Assembly: GCF_000423165.1 (NCBI RefSeq)
Contig: NZ_AUHL01000007.1
Coordinates: forward strand, 62,001-126,000
Length of the DNA: 64,000 nucleotides
Source of the DNA: Pseudidiomarina sediminum DSM 21906
GTDB taxonomy: Bacteria; Pseudomonadota; Gammaproteobacteria; Enterobacterales; Alteromonadaceae
Reading direction: 5' to 3'
Shown: in pieces, positions 34,957-43,285 of the stretch
Layout: every line of letters begins with the position of its first letter
Position numbering within the stretch: the stretch's first letter is position 1
Notes under the pieces: model-generated
Databases searched by the model: none
The model's input: the letters and a program-made list of their open reading frames with translations, nothing else
What the model was told of the DNA's origin: nothing
Program-made: the position numbers and the translations under genes

Positions 34957-36000
34957 ATGCGTTTAGCTCAACGTCCGATCGACCTTATCGGTCAAACTGA
35001 CATGATTCGGGTACGTTCATTATCAGAACTTACGGGTTGTGATATTTGGCTGAAACTCGAGTCCCAAAACCCCGGCGGGTCAATTAAAGATCGGGCGGCG
35101 TACCAGATGATTAAAGACGCCATGGACAGTGGCGAGTTGGAGCCTGGCATGACCGTTGTTGAAGGTACCGCCGGCAACACTGGTATCGGTCTTGCCATTG
35201 TTGCACGTGCCTTGGGGTTAAACATGCTGGCGGTGATGCCTAATGATCAAACGCCTGAAAAAGAGCGGATGATCCGCTTGCACGGTGCCGAGCTAAAAAC
35301 CGTCGATCCTGTGCCATTTCGCAATGACAATCACTTTTATCACACTGCACGGAAGCTTGCCGAAGCACGTGATGATCATTGGTGGGCAAACCAGTTTGAG
35401 AACACCAGCAATGCCCGCGCGCACTACTTAGGGACAGGGCCTGAGATCTGGCAGCAAACCAATGGTGAGGTCGATATTTTGGTGTCGGTGGCGGGCACCG
35501 GCGGTACGATTGCCGGTAACTCGATGTATTTGAAAGAGCGCAATCCAGATTTACAGGTTTGGCTGGCCGACCCTGATGGTTCGGGCATTTATAGCTATTT
35601 GAAGCAAGGTGAGTATATTGCTCAAGGCAGCTCGTTTACGGAAGGTATTGGCATCATGCGCTTAGTGGAGAACTTCAAGCAGGCGCGGATTGATGCTGCG
35701 GTGAACTTGCCCGATCAAGACTTAGTTGCTCTATCGCGTTTTGTGCGTGACAACGATGCTATTGTGTTAGGCAGTAGCTCGACCTTGAATCTCGCGGCAG
35801 CGTTGCAAGCCGCCACCTTGCATGGTCCGGGGAAAACCATTGTCACCTTTGCTTGTGATCTTGGTGAACGTTCGGCGAGCAAACTCTACAATCGCGACTA
35901 CTTGCAACAACGTGGCTTGTCGTTAGAGCTTGAGGCCATTCCTGAATTGATCGCACGCTACCGCGACAGTGGTGAGCGTGTCTGGTACGCGGCTAAGTAA
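34957..36000 (+). CDS. PLP-dependent cysteine synthase family protein
   Basis: A 347-residue fold-type II PLP enzyme: ESQNPGGSIKDRAAYQMIKD with the PLP lysine at K44, TAGNTGIGLAIVARALG (substrate loop), VAGTGGTIAGNS (phosphate loop), and a late GSSSTLNLAAALQAA. It resembles O-acetylserine sulfhydrylases, but is longer than CysK/CysM (about 310-323) with a C-terminal extension (LYNRDYLQQRGLSLELEAIP), and the usual TSGNT loop reads TAGNT. That makes cysteine synthase the best call, with cystathionine beta-synthase-like or desulfhydrase-like activity possible. Co-directional with the RcsF-like gene 14 bp upstream; ends overlap the GNAT gene by 8 bp. Confidence 0.8.
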   Translation: MRLAQRPIDLIGQTDMIRVRSLSELTGCDIWLKLESQNPGGSIKDRAAYQMIKDAMDSGELEPGMTVVEGTAGNTGIGLAIVARALGLNMLAVMPNDQTPEKERMIRLHGAELKTVDPVPFRNDNHFYHTARKLAEARDDHWWANQFENTSNARAHYLGTGPEIWQQTNGEVDILVSVAGTGGTIAGNSMYLKERNPDLQVWLADPDGSGIYSYLKQGEYIAQGSSFTEGIGIMRLVENFKQARIDAAVNLPDQDLVALSRFVRDNDAIVLGSSSTLNLAAALQAATLHGPGKTIVTFACDLGERSASKLYNRDYLQQRGLSLELEAIPELIARYRDSGERVWYAAK

Positions 36001-36451
36001 AGCTTAGCCGCATACGGTAGCCATCATCATGGCCAGGGTAGTAATCGGGGAGAAGGTCAACCACTTCAAAGCCGTAATCGCGATACAAGGCGATGGCGGC
36101 CGCATTGTCACATTTTACTTCTAAGGATAAGGCTTGAGCGCCACCTGACGTTGCTTGTTGCAGGGCATGCTCAAGCAGTATGCGTCCAATCCCTTGGCCA
36201 CGTGCCGCGCAGGCAACCGCAAGCGAATAAAGCCGCCAGATGCGGCTGTTTTTCCGGGTTAAGATCAGGCTATACCCTAGCAGTTGTCCCGTGTCCTCAG
36301 CAGTAACCACGTACAGCTGCGCGCTAGGTCGTTGCATGAGACGCTGAAAGCTCTGCCGACCAATTTGACTGTAGTTGAAAGTCGCCGCCTCAAGTGCCAC
36401 TAAGGCGTCAAGGTCGGCGCGTGTGGCCGGACGAGGAAGGCATTGCGTCAT
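35993..36451 (-). CDS. GNAT acetyltransferase coupled to the RLAN/RimK-like ligase
   Basis: A 152-residue N-acetyltransferase. The acetyl-CoA loop is in VACAARGQGIGRILLEHALQ (about residues 80-99), preceded by GYSLILTRKNSRIWRLYSLA and followed by LSLEVKCDNAAAIALYRDYG FEV, a typical GNAT order. Its ATG overlaps the stop of the upstream ligase gene by one base (TAATG), so it is translationally coupled. It probably acetylates the same metabolite or peptide product that the ligase makes or uses, an inference from the coupling. RimI-like function on ribosomal proteins is an alternative. Confidence 0.85.
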   Translation of the reverse strand: MTQCLPRPATRADLDALVALEAATFNYSQIGRQSFQRLMQRPSAQLYVVTAEDTGQLLGYSLILTRKNSRIWRLYSLAVACAARGQGIGRILLEHALQQATSGGAQALSLEVKCDNAAAIALYRDYGFEVVDLLPDYYPGHDDGYRMRLSFT

Positions 36452-37917
36452 TACTTTTCGTCCAAGCGACGGGCAAAGTCACGCATGATGATGTGATAGA
36501 GTTCGTCGCCGAGCAATTGGTCTTCAACACCGGCTTCGATGGACGGGTTGTCATTGATTTCAATAATGACAGGGCCACGGTCGATAACTTTCATATCAAC
36601 GCCATAGAGGCCATCGCCAATTAAACGGGTTGCTTGTAAGGCGACTTTCATCACTTCTTTCGGAACCTGTTGTGCACCTACGGTTTCAAAGCCGCCTGAT
36701 TTACTGCGGCTGCTGGCACTGGCATGGTTATAGATCTGCCAATGGCCGCGCGCCATATAATATTTACAGGCATAGATAGGCCGATTGTTAAGAATGCCAA
36801 TCCGCCAATCGTACTCGGTGCGCACATACTCTTGCGCGAGCAAAATGGTCGAGGTCTCAAACAACTGTGCAGCGATGGTTTTTAAGGCCTCGATATTCTC
36901 GGCTTTCTCGACGCCAATTGAGAACGAACCGTCCGGAATTTTCAACACCACTGGGTAGCCTAAACGCTCGCCAATGGCTTCGTAGTCAATCGCTTGCTGA
37001 CTTAACAGAAGTTCCGTTTTAGGTGTTGGAATACGATGCTTATCGAGCAACTCCTTCAAGAACACTTTATTAGCGCATTGAACAATCGATTGCGGCGCGT
37101 CAATCACCACCATGCCGTTGGCTTCCGCTTTCTTCGCGAAATGATAGGTATGGTGATTGATACGCGTGGTTTCGCGAATAAAGAGCGCATCGAATTCCAA
37201 CAAGCGATTGTAATCATCAGCAGTGATAAGCTCAGCATCAATATCTTCCGCTTTCGCGGCCTTGATAAACTTCTGCAAGGCTTTTTTATCACTGGTCGGG
37301 ATCGCTTCGCTTGGGTCGTGCAAGATCGCTAAGTCATAGCGGTAGTCTTTGCGCGCGCGCGCTTTGCGCCATACACGTTTACTAAAGCTATCGAGAGCGT
37401 TACCAAAAAAGGTTTGCTGGGCATCATCAAGCTCAGATAAATAGCCAGGCTGTAGTTGATGGATGAACCAGCGTCCTTGGCAGGCAAACTCAACCCATAA
37501 GATCGGGCAAGGGTAGCGATCGAAAATCTGGCGCGCCACGTTATTCAGTTGCGCGTTTTGGGCTTGGCCGAAACAAATCAATGTACGCAGCGATTGACCA
37601 TCACTGTGCTGCTCAAGGTACTTGCTCAACTGTTTGTCGGTGTTGGCAGGCAACACCAATTGGTAGTGTGAGAAGTTGGCTAAGTCATTAATTGTCGCGA
37701 CGGCAGGTAACACCCGCTGACCGCGCGCTTCAGCAAGCAAGCTGACATAATAGCCAGTCGACAAATAGCTTAAATCGCCACACAAGTTAAGTACTTGTGT
37801 GCGCGGTTGCGCGTTTTGTTGCTGCAAATAGTCACTCGCTGCCATAATCGACTGACTTGGGTAATAGGGGTGCCAATCGGCACGATCATCAAGGATGATT
37901 AAAGCTGCGTTTTGCAT
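36451..37917 (-). CDS. RLAN-domain RimK-like ATP-grasp ligase
   Basis: A 488-residue protein. Residues about 1-150 match the RLAN (RimK-like ATP-grasp N-terminal) domain (ALIILDDRADWHPYYPSQSI, YLSTGYYVSLLAEARGQRVL). The C-terminal half is a RimK-type ATP-grasp: FIRETTRINHHTYHFAKKAE, NKVFLKELLDKHRIPTPKTE, PVVLKIPDGSFSIGVEKAEN, then the Mg-binding EINDNPS at about residues 453-459. These enzymes join a carboxylate to an amine with ATP, for example adding glutamate to peptides or proteins. The substrate is unknown. ATG 37917 follows GGAGTTTTT; GNAT is coupled downstream. Confidence 0.88.
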   Translation of the reverse strand: MQNAALIILDDRADWHPYYPSQSIMAASDYLQQQNAQPRTQVLNLCGDLSYLSTGYYVSLLAEARGQRVLPAVATINDLANFSHYQLVLPANTDKQLSKYLEQHSDGQSLRTLICFGQAQNAQLNNVARQIFDRYPCPILWVEFACQGRWFIHQLQPGYLSELDDAQQTFFGNALDSFSKRVWRKARARKDYRYDLAILHDPSEAIPTSDKKALQKFIKAAKAEDIDAELITADDYNRLLEFDALFIRETTRINHHTYHFAKKAEANGMVVIDAPQSIVQCANKVFLKELLDKHRIPTPKTELLLSQQAIDYEAIGERLGYPVVLKIPDGSFSIGVEKAENIEALKTIAAQLFETSTILLAQEYVRTEYDWRIGILNNRPIYACKYYMARGHWQIYNHASASSRSKSGGFETVGAQQVPKEVMKVALQATRLIGDGLYGVDMKVIDRGPVIIEINDNPSIEAGVEDQLLGDELYHIIMRDFARRLDEK

Positions 37918-38070
37918 AAAAACTCCGCACGGAAACTGCGCGCATATTTAAGGTTAAATGAACGAAAACACAAGAGAAATTTACAGTATTACCTAACAAA
38001 AAAGGGTAGCAGATAAAAACCAATACGCTATCCTTACTTTTGGATTCAATCATCGCAAGGAGAATACCCG

Positions 38071-38577
38071 ATGCTGACGCTGCTGGCGCGCTTTTTACGT
38101 GCCCTAAACTCAGAGTCAGGGGCATGGGCACTGGCCATCGCTTTTGTACTTGGAATGATTATGGGGTTCACCCCGTTATGGCGTGTCCATAACCTTGTCA
38201 TTCTGCTTATCGCCTTACTTTTCCGAGTAAACCTTTCCGGTTTTATTCTCAGTTTCGTCATTTGTTCAGGAATCGCGTACTTACTTGATCCGCTGTTTCA
38301 CCAGGTGGGCTTTGCGATTCTCTCAGCTGAGAGCTGGCAGCCGGTTTGGCAGTCCATGTATAGTTCCGCGTTCTGGCGCGTGGTGCAGTTCCATCACACC
38401 ATTACGCTGGGGAGTTTAGTGATTAGCCTAGCATTCGCACCTATTCTAGCTTTGGTGAGTTTCTGGGTGGTGAGTCAATATCGCCAACGGATCCAAACCT
38501 GGTTTAATAAGCTCAAAATTGTGCAAGCGCTAAAAGCCAATCGCTTTTGGGCGATTTACTCAGATTTAAGAGGTTAA
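38071..38577 (+). CDS. TIGR03546 family membrane protein
   Basis: A 168-residue protein with three or four membrane segments (WALAIAFVLGMIMGFTPLWR, LVILLIALLFRVNLSGFILS, LGSLVISLAFAPILALVSFW). FVLGMIMGFTPLWRVHNLV fits the TIGR03546/DUF2062-like pattern, where GxxxGFxP-like segments recur. The function is unknown. It is 4 bp upstream of the TIGR03545 gene, its constant companion, so the two probably form a membrane complex. The ribosome-binding site is AAGGAG. Confidence 0.82.
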   Translation: MLTLLARFLRALNSESGAWALAIAFVLGMIMGFTPLWRVHNLVILLIALLFRVNLSGFILSFVICSGIAYLLDPLFHQVGFAILSAESWQPVWQSMYSSAFWRVVQFHHTITLGSLVISLAFAPILALVSFWVVSQYRQRIQTWFNKLKIVQALKANRFWAIYSDLRG

Positions 38578-38581
38578 GGAC

Positions 38582-40360
38582 ATGAAACAGCATACCGTTC
38601 GTCGTAGCGCTTTTCGCTGGCCGGGACTCGCTGCGTTTCTGGCCATTGTGGTATTAATCACCGCCTTCTCGTGGTTGCTCTTAGATAGTATTTTAAAGTG
38701 GTCGTTGGAACGTACTATTGGCACCTTAAATGGTGCTGAGGTGAATATTGGCCGGGTTGAACACCAATGGGTGCCGTTGACGATTCGCGTTACCGATATT
38801 CAGGTTACCGACCCCTCGCAGCCAGATTATAACCGCGTATTGATTGGCGATGTCTCAGGGGCGTTGAGTTGGGAGCAGTTGCTTTTAGGTCGTGTGCATT
38901 TTGAAGAAGTGGTTAGCACCGGCATTCGTGTCCATAGCGAGCGTCAATCACCTGGTGAAGTGTATCAATTACCTGAAAAATCTGAAGTCGGTGATTGGTT
39001 CTCTGACAAGGCGGCAGACTTGAACCTGAGCTTGCCGTCGGTCGATGATGCCATTGCTCGCGTGGACCTGCATACACCAGCGGCCATTGAGTCCGCAAAA
39101 GCTGCTTATGAAACGCAGCAGCAGCGTGTCACCGCAGTCCTCGAGCAATTGCCAAGCAAAGAAACTCTTGCGAGCTACGAAGAAGAGTTAAAAGCGCTCT
39201 CTGAAGGAGAGGTGAAAACCCCTGCGCAGTTGCAAGAACGCAAAGAGCATTTTGCGAAATTAAAAGAGCGTTTTGCGGCGGATAAGAAAGCCTTAGAAGA
39301 GTTTAAAGAGGTGACCAGCAGTGCGGTCGCAGAGCTTAAAGCTGAGTTTGAGAAGGTCAAGGCAGCGCCACAACATGACCTCGACCGTGTTGGCGAGCTG
39401 ATGCAGCTGAATAGTGAAGGCTTGACCGAAATTACCGCCGTGTTGTTCGGTGAGCAGGCCCGTCGTTGGGCCGATTATATGTTGCTCGCGTACGAGCAGC
39501 TGGCGCCGATGCTGCAAAAATCAGCGGATGAAACAGCGATCAAACCGCCGCGTGGTGAAGGTATCTGGTTCTCGTTTACCGATGCCGATGCGCCACCTGA
39601 CTTTTTGATCAAAAAAGCGCGCACTGAGTTTGCCGTCGGACCGACAGTGTTGGATGTGAACTGGCAAAATATCACTCATCAACATGAACAACTAGGCCAA
39701 CCGACGGTGTTCAGTGCTCGAGGTGAGAACAATGCGCTCTGGTCACTGCTGCAGCTGAACGGTGAGTTGGCATTGACCGCTGAAGGCTTTGATGGCCGCC
39801 AGCAATGGCGGGTACAAGGCGTGAATCTCGCGCAAACAGCGTTAAGTGAGCGTAGTGAGTTGGCGGCAACCTTGCTTTCTGCCTTGCTCGACAGTGAAGG
39901 TAATATCGCATTGCGCGATGGCCAGTTTGACGGTAATGCCATCCTGCGTTTAGCCGATATGGCGATTGAAGCGCATGCCGACAACGAATGGGCGCAAGTG
40001 ATTGCCACCGCGCTCGCGAGCTTGAATCGTTTGGACATTAACGCGGATATTAAAGGCGCATTAATGAACCCTGATTTTTCGTTACGTTCTGATCTTGATC
40101 GGCAGTTAGGGCAAGCCCTGAAAACTGCGGCGTTAGATGCCGCAGGGCCAAAGCTTGATGCGTTCAAACAGAAATTAAACGCGCAATCCGGTGGCTTCTT
40201 AGCAGAGCATCAAGACCAACTGGGTCAATGGTCACAGCTACTTAGTGACGCCGAAGGCCGTGAACAGCGTTTGCAGGAGTTACTGGAAACACAGTTTAAA
40301 GGTCAGCTCGAAGATAAAGTCAAAGATAAGTTGAAAGGCTTACTTGGCGGCAACGAATAA
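38582..40360 (+). CDS. TIGR03545 family membrane-anchored protein
   Basis: A 592-residue protein anchored by one N-terminal membrane helix (LAAFLAIVVLITAFSWLLLD). The following NGAEVNIGRVEHQWVPLTIR and RVLIGDVSGALSWEQLLLGR resemble AsmA-like/TIGR03545 strands. A long Glu/Lys/Ala coiled coil lies at about residues 175-265 (YEEELKALSEGEVKTPAQLQ), then a beta-rich domain and a charged C-terminal helix (LKGLLGGNE end). The protein faces the periplasm by topology. Function unknown; the AsmA-like start suggests envelope lipid or protein transport, but this is inference. Start ATG 38582 follows GGTTAAGGAC. Confidence 0.78.
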   Translation: MKQHTVRRSAFRWPGLAAFLAIVVLITAFSWLLLDSILKWSLERTIGTLNGAEVNIGRVEHQWVPLTIRVTDIQVTDPSQPDYNRVLIGDVSGALSWEQLLLGRVHFEEVVSTGIRVHSERQSPGEVYQLPEKSEVGDWFSDKAADLNLSLPSVDDAIARVDLHTPAAIESAKAAYETQQQRVTAVLEQLPSKETLASYEEELKALSEGEVKTPAQLQERKEHFAKLKERFAADKKALEEFKEVTSSAVAELKAEFEKVKAAPQHDLDRVGELMQLNSEGLTEITAVLFGEQARRWADYMLLAYEQLAPMLQKSADETAIKPPRGEGIWFSFTDADAPPDFLIKKARTEFAVGPTVLDVNWQNITHQHEQLGQPTVFSARGENNALWSLLQLNGELALTAEGFDGRQQWRVQGVNLAQTALSERSELAATLLSALLDSEGNIALRDGQFDGNAILRLADMAIEAHADNEWAQVIATALASLNRLDINADIKGALMNPDFSLRSDLDRQLGQALKTAALDAAGPKLDAFKQKLNAQSGGFLAEHQDQLGQWSQLLSDAEGREQRLQELLETQFKGQLEDKVKDKLKGLLGGNE

Positions 40361-40386
40361 AAAAGGGGGCTTAGCCCCCTTTTTTG
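40361..40386. terminator. Bidirectional terminator between TIGR03545 and the MetX-like gene
   Basis: AAAAGGGGGC (40361-40370), TTA loop, GCCCCCTTTTTT; the A-run and T-run make it work in both directions for two convergent genes. Confidence 0.92.
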
Positions 40387-40404
40387 TGCAGGTTGAAGTG
40401 TAGT

Positions 40405-41583
40405 TTACTCACTTTCAAGAAAAGCCTTCAGCGTATCGGCTTTACTCGGAATGCTGAACAAACCATCTAAGTGTCCCCAAAGGCCCTCGATTTCTTCGTA
40501 CTGCGGTGCCTTACCTTGTTCAGTAAGAATGTCTGCTGCTTGTTTGGCTAAATAAGGTTGCAGCAATAAGTCATTGCTGGCTGGCAAAAATAAGGTTTTT
40601 GCTTTGACGTTAGCTAGACCGCTGGCGAGGTCGCCTTGGTGACCGGCCACAAACAACTGATTCGCCCGTACCAGATAAAGAATGTGGTTACCGTCCGCAA
40701 GCGGTGCGCGTGCCAACGAGTTGGCAAACAAGTAATCTAACACGGGTGTGCTGTTTAACACGCTTTCCAACGCCGCCTCTGGTAGGACTTCTGGCTTAGG
40801 TGCACGCATGTTCATGATGACCGGATGCATGGCTTGCTGAGTGATCATCGCCAAGGTACTTGCTACCCCAGTTAACGGTGCTTCACCGTCGTAGTAATCC
40901 CCACCATTGAAGTTCGGGTCGTGTTTGATCGGACGCGCCCAATGCTCAAGAGCCATGATGGTCCAAGCGTCCATGGCGCCAGCGCCAATCACTGATACCA
41001 TACGTTCGACCGCATCGGGATACGCGACCGACCATTCAAGAGCTTGCAGCGAGCCCATCGAGGCACCCACCACGGCATGTAATTGCTCAATACCTAAGCT
41101 TTCAAGTAAGCGTTTTTGTACATTGACGAAATCACGAATAGTGACCACTGGAAAATCAAGGCCATAAGGTTTACCCGTTTCAGGGTTAATTGAGGCCGGG
41201 CCGGTGGTGATCACATTAGGGTCATTGGCAAAAGCGTTGACCAAGGTGTCCGAGCTAATGACAAAGTACTTGTTGGTATCGATGGCTTTGCCTGGACCGA
41301 TGATGCTGTCCCAATAACCTGGTAACGCGTCGTCTGCACTGTACTTACCTGCAGCATGACTGTTACCTGAGAAAAAGTGGGTGATCAGGATCACATTATC
41401 TTTGGCCGCATTGAGCTCACCGTAGCTTTCCCAACCTATGGTCACTTCAGGGATGGTTTCACCACCGACAGTAGTGTAGTTCTCAAAACTAAACGACTGC
41501 TTTTCAACCAATAAAGGTTCGCTAGCATAGGCGTTGCCAACAACGCTGACCAGCAGCACTAAAACAAGAATAAGACGTTGCAT
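40405..41583 (-). CDS. Exported MetX-like alpha/beta hydrolase
   Basis: A 392-residue alpha/beta-hydrolase with a signal peptide (MQRLILVLVLLVSVVGNAYA), so it should act in the periplasm. The body follows homoserine acetyltransferase (MetX): VTIGWESYGELNAAKDNVIL, HFFSGNSHAAG, PGYWDSIIGPGKAIDTNKYF, nucleophile elbow VVGASMGSLQALEW near residue 170 and a final GLWGHLDGLF His region. Cytoplasmic MetX uses acetyl-CoA, which is absent from the periplasm, so this exported relative is more likely an esterase or thioesterase-like hydrolase. The usual MetX GHDAFL is GHLDGLF here. It ends a three-gene run after the permease and CoA ligase genes. Confidence 0.78.
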   Translation of the reverse strand: MQRLILVLVLLVSVVGNAYASEPLLVEKQSFSFENYTTVGGETIPEVTIGWESYGELNAAKDNVILITHFFSGNSHAAGKYSADDALPGYWDSIIGPGKAIDTNKYFVISSDTLVNAFANDPNVITTGPASINPETGKPYGLDFPVVTIRDFVNVQKRLLESLGIEQLHAVVGASMGSLQALEWSVAYPDAVERMVSVIGAGAMDAWTIMALEHWARPIKHDPNFNGGDYYDGEAPLTGVASTLAMITQQAMHPVIMNMRAPKPEVLPEAALESVLNSTPVLDYLFANSLARAPLADGNHILYLVRANQLFVAGHQGDLASGLANVKAKTLFLPASNDLLLQPYLAKQAADILTEQGKAPQYEEIEGLWGHLDGLFSIPSKADTLKAFLESE

Positions 41584-41595
41584 ACTGAGCTCCGA

Positions 41596-43269
41596 TTAAG
41601 CGTTTTTCGACGCTTCAATTAAGTAATTAAGGTACTGCTTACGTAATTCGTTTTTAACCAGTTTACCTGTGCCGGTATGGGGCAGCTTATCGACGATTAA
41701 AATGGCATCCGGGGTCCACCACTTGGCGATTTTACCTTGCAAGAAACTGTAAATATCGGCCTCAGTGAGTGTCGCTCCGGTATTAGGTACCACTAGTAAC
41801 AGCGGACGCTCATCCCATTTCGGGTGCTTCACGCCAATCACGCAACTCTCGTTGACATCAGGATGTTGACTACAAATGTTTTCGATATCCAGTGAGCTAA
41901 TCCATTCGCCCCCACTTTTGATCACATCTTTTTTGCGATCGACGACTTTCATGTAACCTTGCGGGTCGATGACCGAAATATCGCCGGTCGCCAGCCAACC
42001 GTCGACGAAGACGTCAGGATCGTGGCGTTGATAGTAATGACTGGCAATCCAAGGACCGCGAACACGCAGTTCACCGCTGGTTTGGCCGTCATGGGGGAGG
42101 GCGTTGCCGTCGGCATCGACAATTTGCATCTCAACGCCGAAGCTGGCCCGTCCGGCTGTGGTCTGGATGCGGTAGCGTTGTTCTTTGGGTAACGCCATGA
42201 GACTTGGCTCTGGTGGCGCCGAGCAGGCAAGTGGACCGGTTTCGGTCATGCCCCAGATCGGCTGCCAGTAGACGTCATAGCGCTCATCAAAGGTCTTCAC
42301 TAGGCCCAGTGGCGATGCTGCGCCACCCACACAGACACGCTCGAGGCTTGGTACTGCAAGGTCTTGCTCACTAAGGTGGTTATGCAACGTCAGCCAAATG
42401 GTCGGCACACCAAGCCCGACGGTCACGCGCTCTTGATTGATGAGTTCGTACATGGCGGGGCCGGACATCCCATCACCCGGCAACACCAGCTTACTGCCGG
42501 CCAGAGGCGCTGCATAGGGAGCTCCCCAAGCACCAGCGTGGTACATGGCGACCATTGGCATTACGGTGGTGTTGGCGCGTAGATCCAACAGTTCGGCGCT
42601 AGCCGTCGCTTGTGCATGCAGTACCATGGCCCGATGAGAATTCAGCACTCCCTTTGGATGGCCTGTGGTGCCGGAGGTATAGCAAAGTAGTGCCGCACTA
42701 TCTTCGGGAAAGATGGGCCAATCATATGTTGTAGGTTCGCTCGCTAATAAGGGCTCATAGGCGTAGACCGGCACTTTGCAATCCTGCTCAGCCATCGCTG
42801 CAGTAGTGTCGGCAAGTACAATAACGCCCTTAAGATCTGGGAGCTGATTGATCACAGCGCCGGCGAGTTCAGCGAAGCTGGCATCGACAAATAACCACGT
42901 CGCTTTCGCATCTGCCATGATCCATTCAATTTGCTCGGCAAACAGACGTGGATTGACGGTATGGAGCACAGCTCCTAGGCCACTCACCGCGTAGTAAAGC
43001 TCAAAATGGCGATAGGTATTCCAAGCGAGGGTTGCGACCCGCTCGCCAGGTTCAACACCTAGGTGTTGCAGCGCATGGGCGAGTTGGCAGGTACGCGCAT
43101 AGCTATCGGCGTAGGTGTAGCGATGAATATCGCCCTCAATCCGGCGACTGACGATCTCTTGCTGTGGGTGACGACGCACGGCATGACGCAGCAAATCGAT
43201 GATCATCAGTTGGCTTGCTTGCATCGCACCGGCGACCGGTGCTGTTGGGTGTTGTGTTGTTTCAAACAT
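41596..43269 (-). CDS. Acyl-CoA synthetase (AMP-forming)
   Basis: A 557-residue ANL-superfamily ligase with the P-loop YTSGTTGHPKGVLNSHRAM, VAMYHAGAWGAPYAAPLAGS, IWGMTETGPLA, GWLATGDISVIDPQGYMKVV, and the C-terminal catalytic lysine in LPHTGTGKLVKNELRKQYLN. It activates a carboxylic acid to its CoA thioester through an acyl-adenylate. Sequence style is that of medium/long-chain and DmdB-like (3-methylmercaptopropionyl-CoA) ligases; the chain length cannot be read from the sequence. It is 16 bp downstream of the permease and 12 bp upstream of the exported hydrolase, so all three form one operon. Confidence 0.9.
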   Translation of the reverse strand: MFETTQHPTAPVAGAMQASQLMIIDLLRHAVRRHPQQEIVSRRIEGDIHRYTYADSYARTCQLAHALQHLGVEPGERVATLAWNTYRHFELYYAVSGLGAVLHTVNPRLFAEQIEWIMADAKATWLFVDASFAELAGAVINQLPDLKGVIVLADTTAAMAEQDCKVPVYAYEPLLASEPTTYDWPIFPEDSAALLCYTSGTTGHPKGVLNSHRAMVLHAQATASAELLDLRANTTVMPMVAMYHAGAWGAPYAAPLAGSKLVLPGDGMSGPAMYELINQERVTVGLGVPTIWLTLHNHLSEQDLAVPSLERVCVGGAASPLGLVKTFDERYDVYWQPIWGMTETGPLACSAPPEPSLMALPKEQRYRIQTTAGRASFGVEMQIVDADGNALPHDGQTSGELRVRGPWIASHYYQRHDPDVFVDGWLATGDISVIDPQGYMKVVDRKKDVIKSGGEWISSLDIENICSQHPDVNESCVIGVKHPKWDERPLLLVVPNTGATLTEADIYSFLQGKIAKWWTPDAILIVDKLPHTGTGKLVKNELRKQYLNYLIEASKNA

Positions 43270-43285
43270 CGTTTACAACCTTCGC

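Noticed and set aside
40405-41583. Methionine biosynthesis MetX
   Set aside because: The signal peptide places the protein outside the cytoplasm, and the neighbours are a permease and CoA ligase rather than methionine genes.
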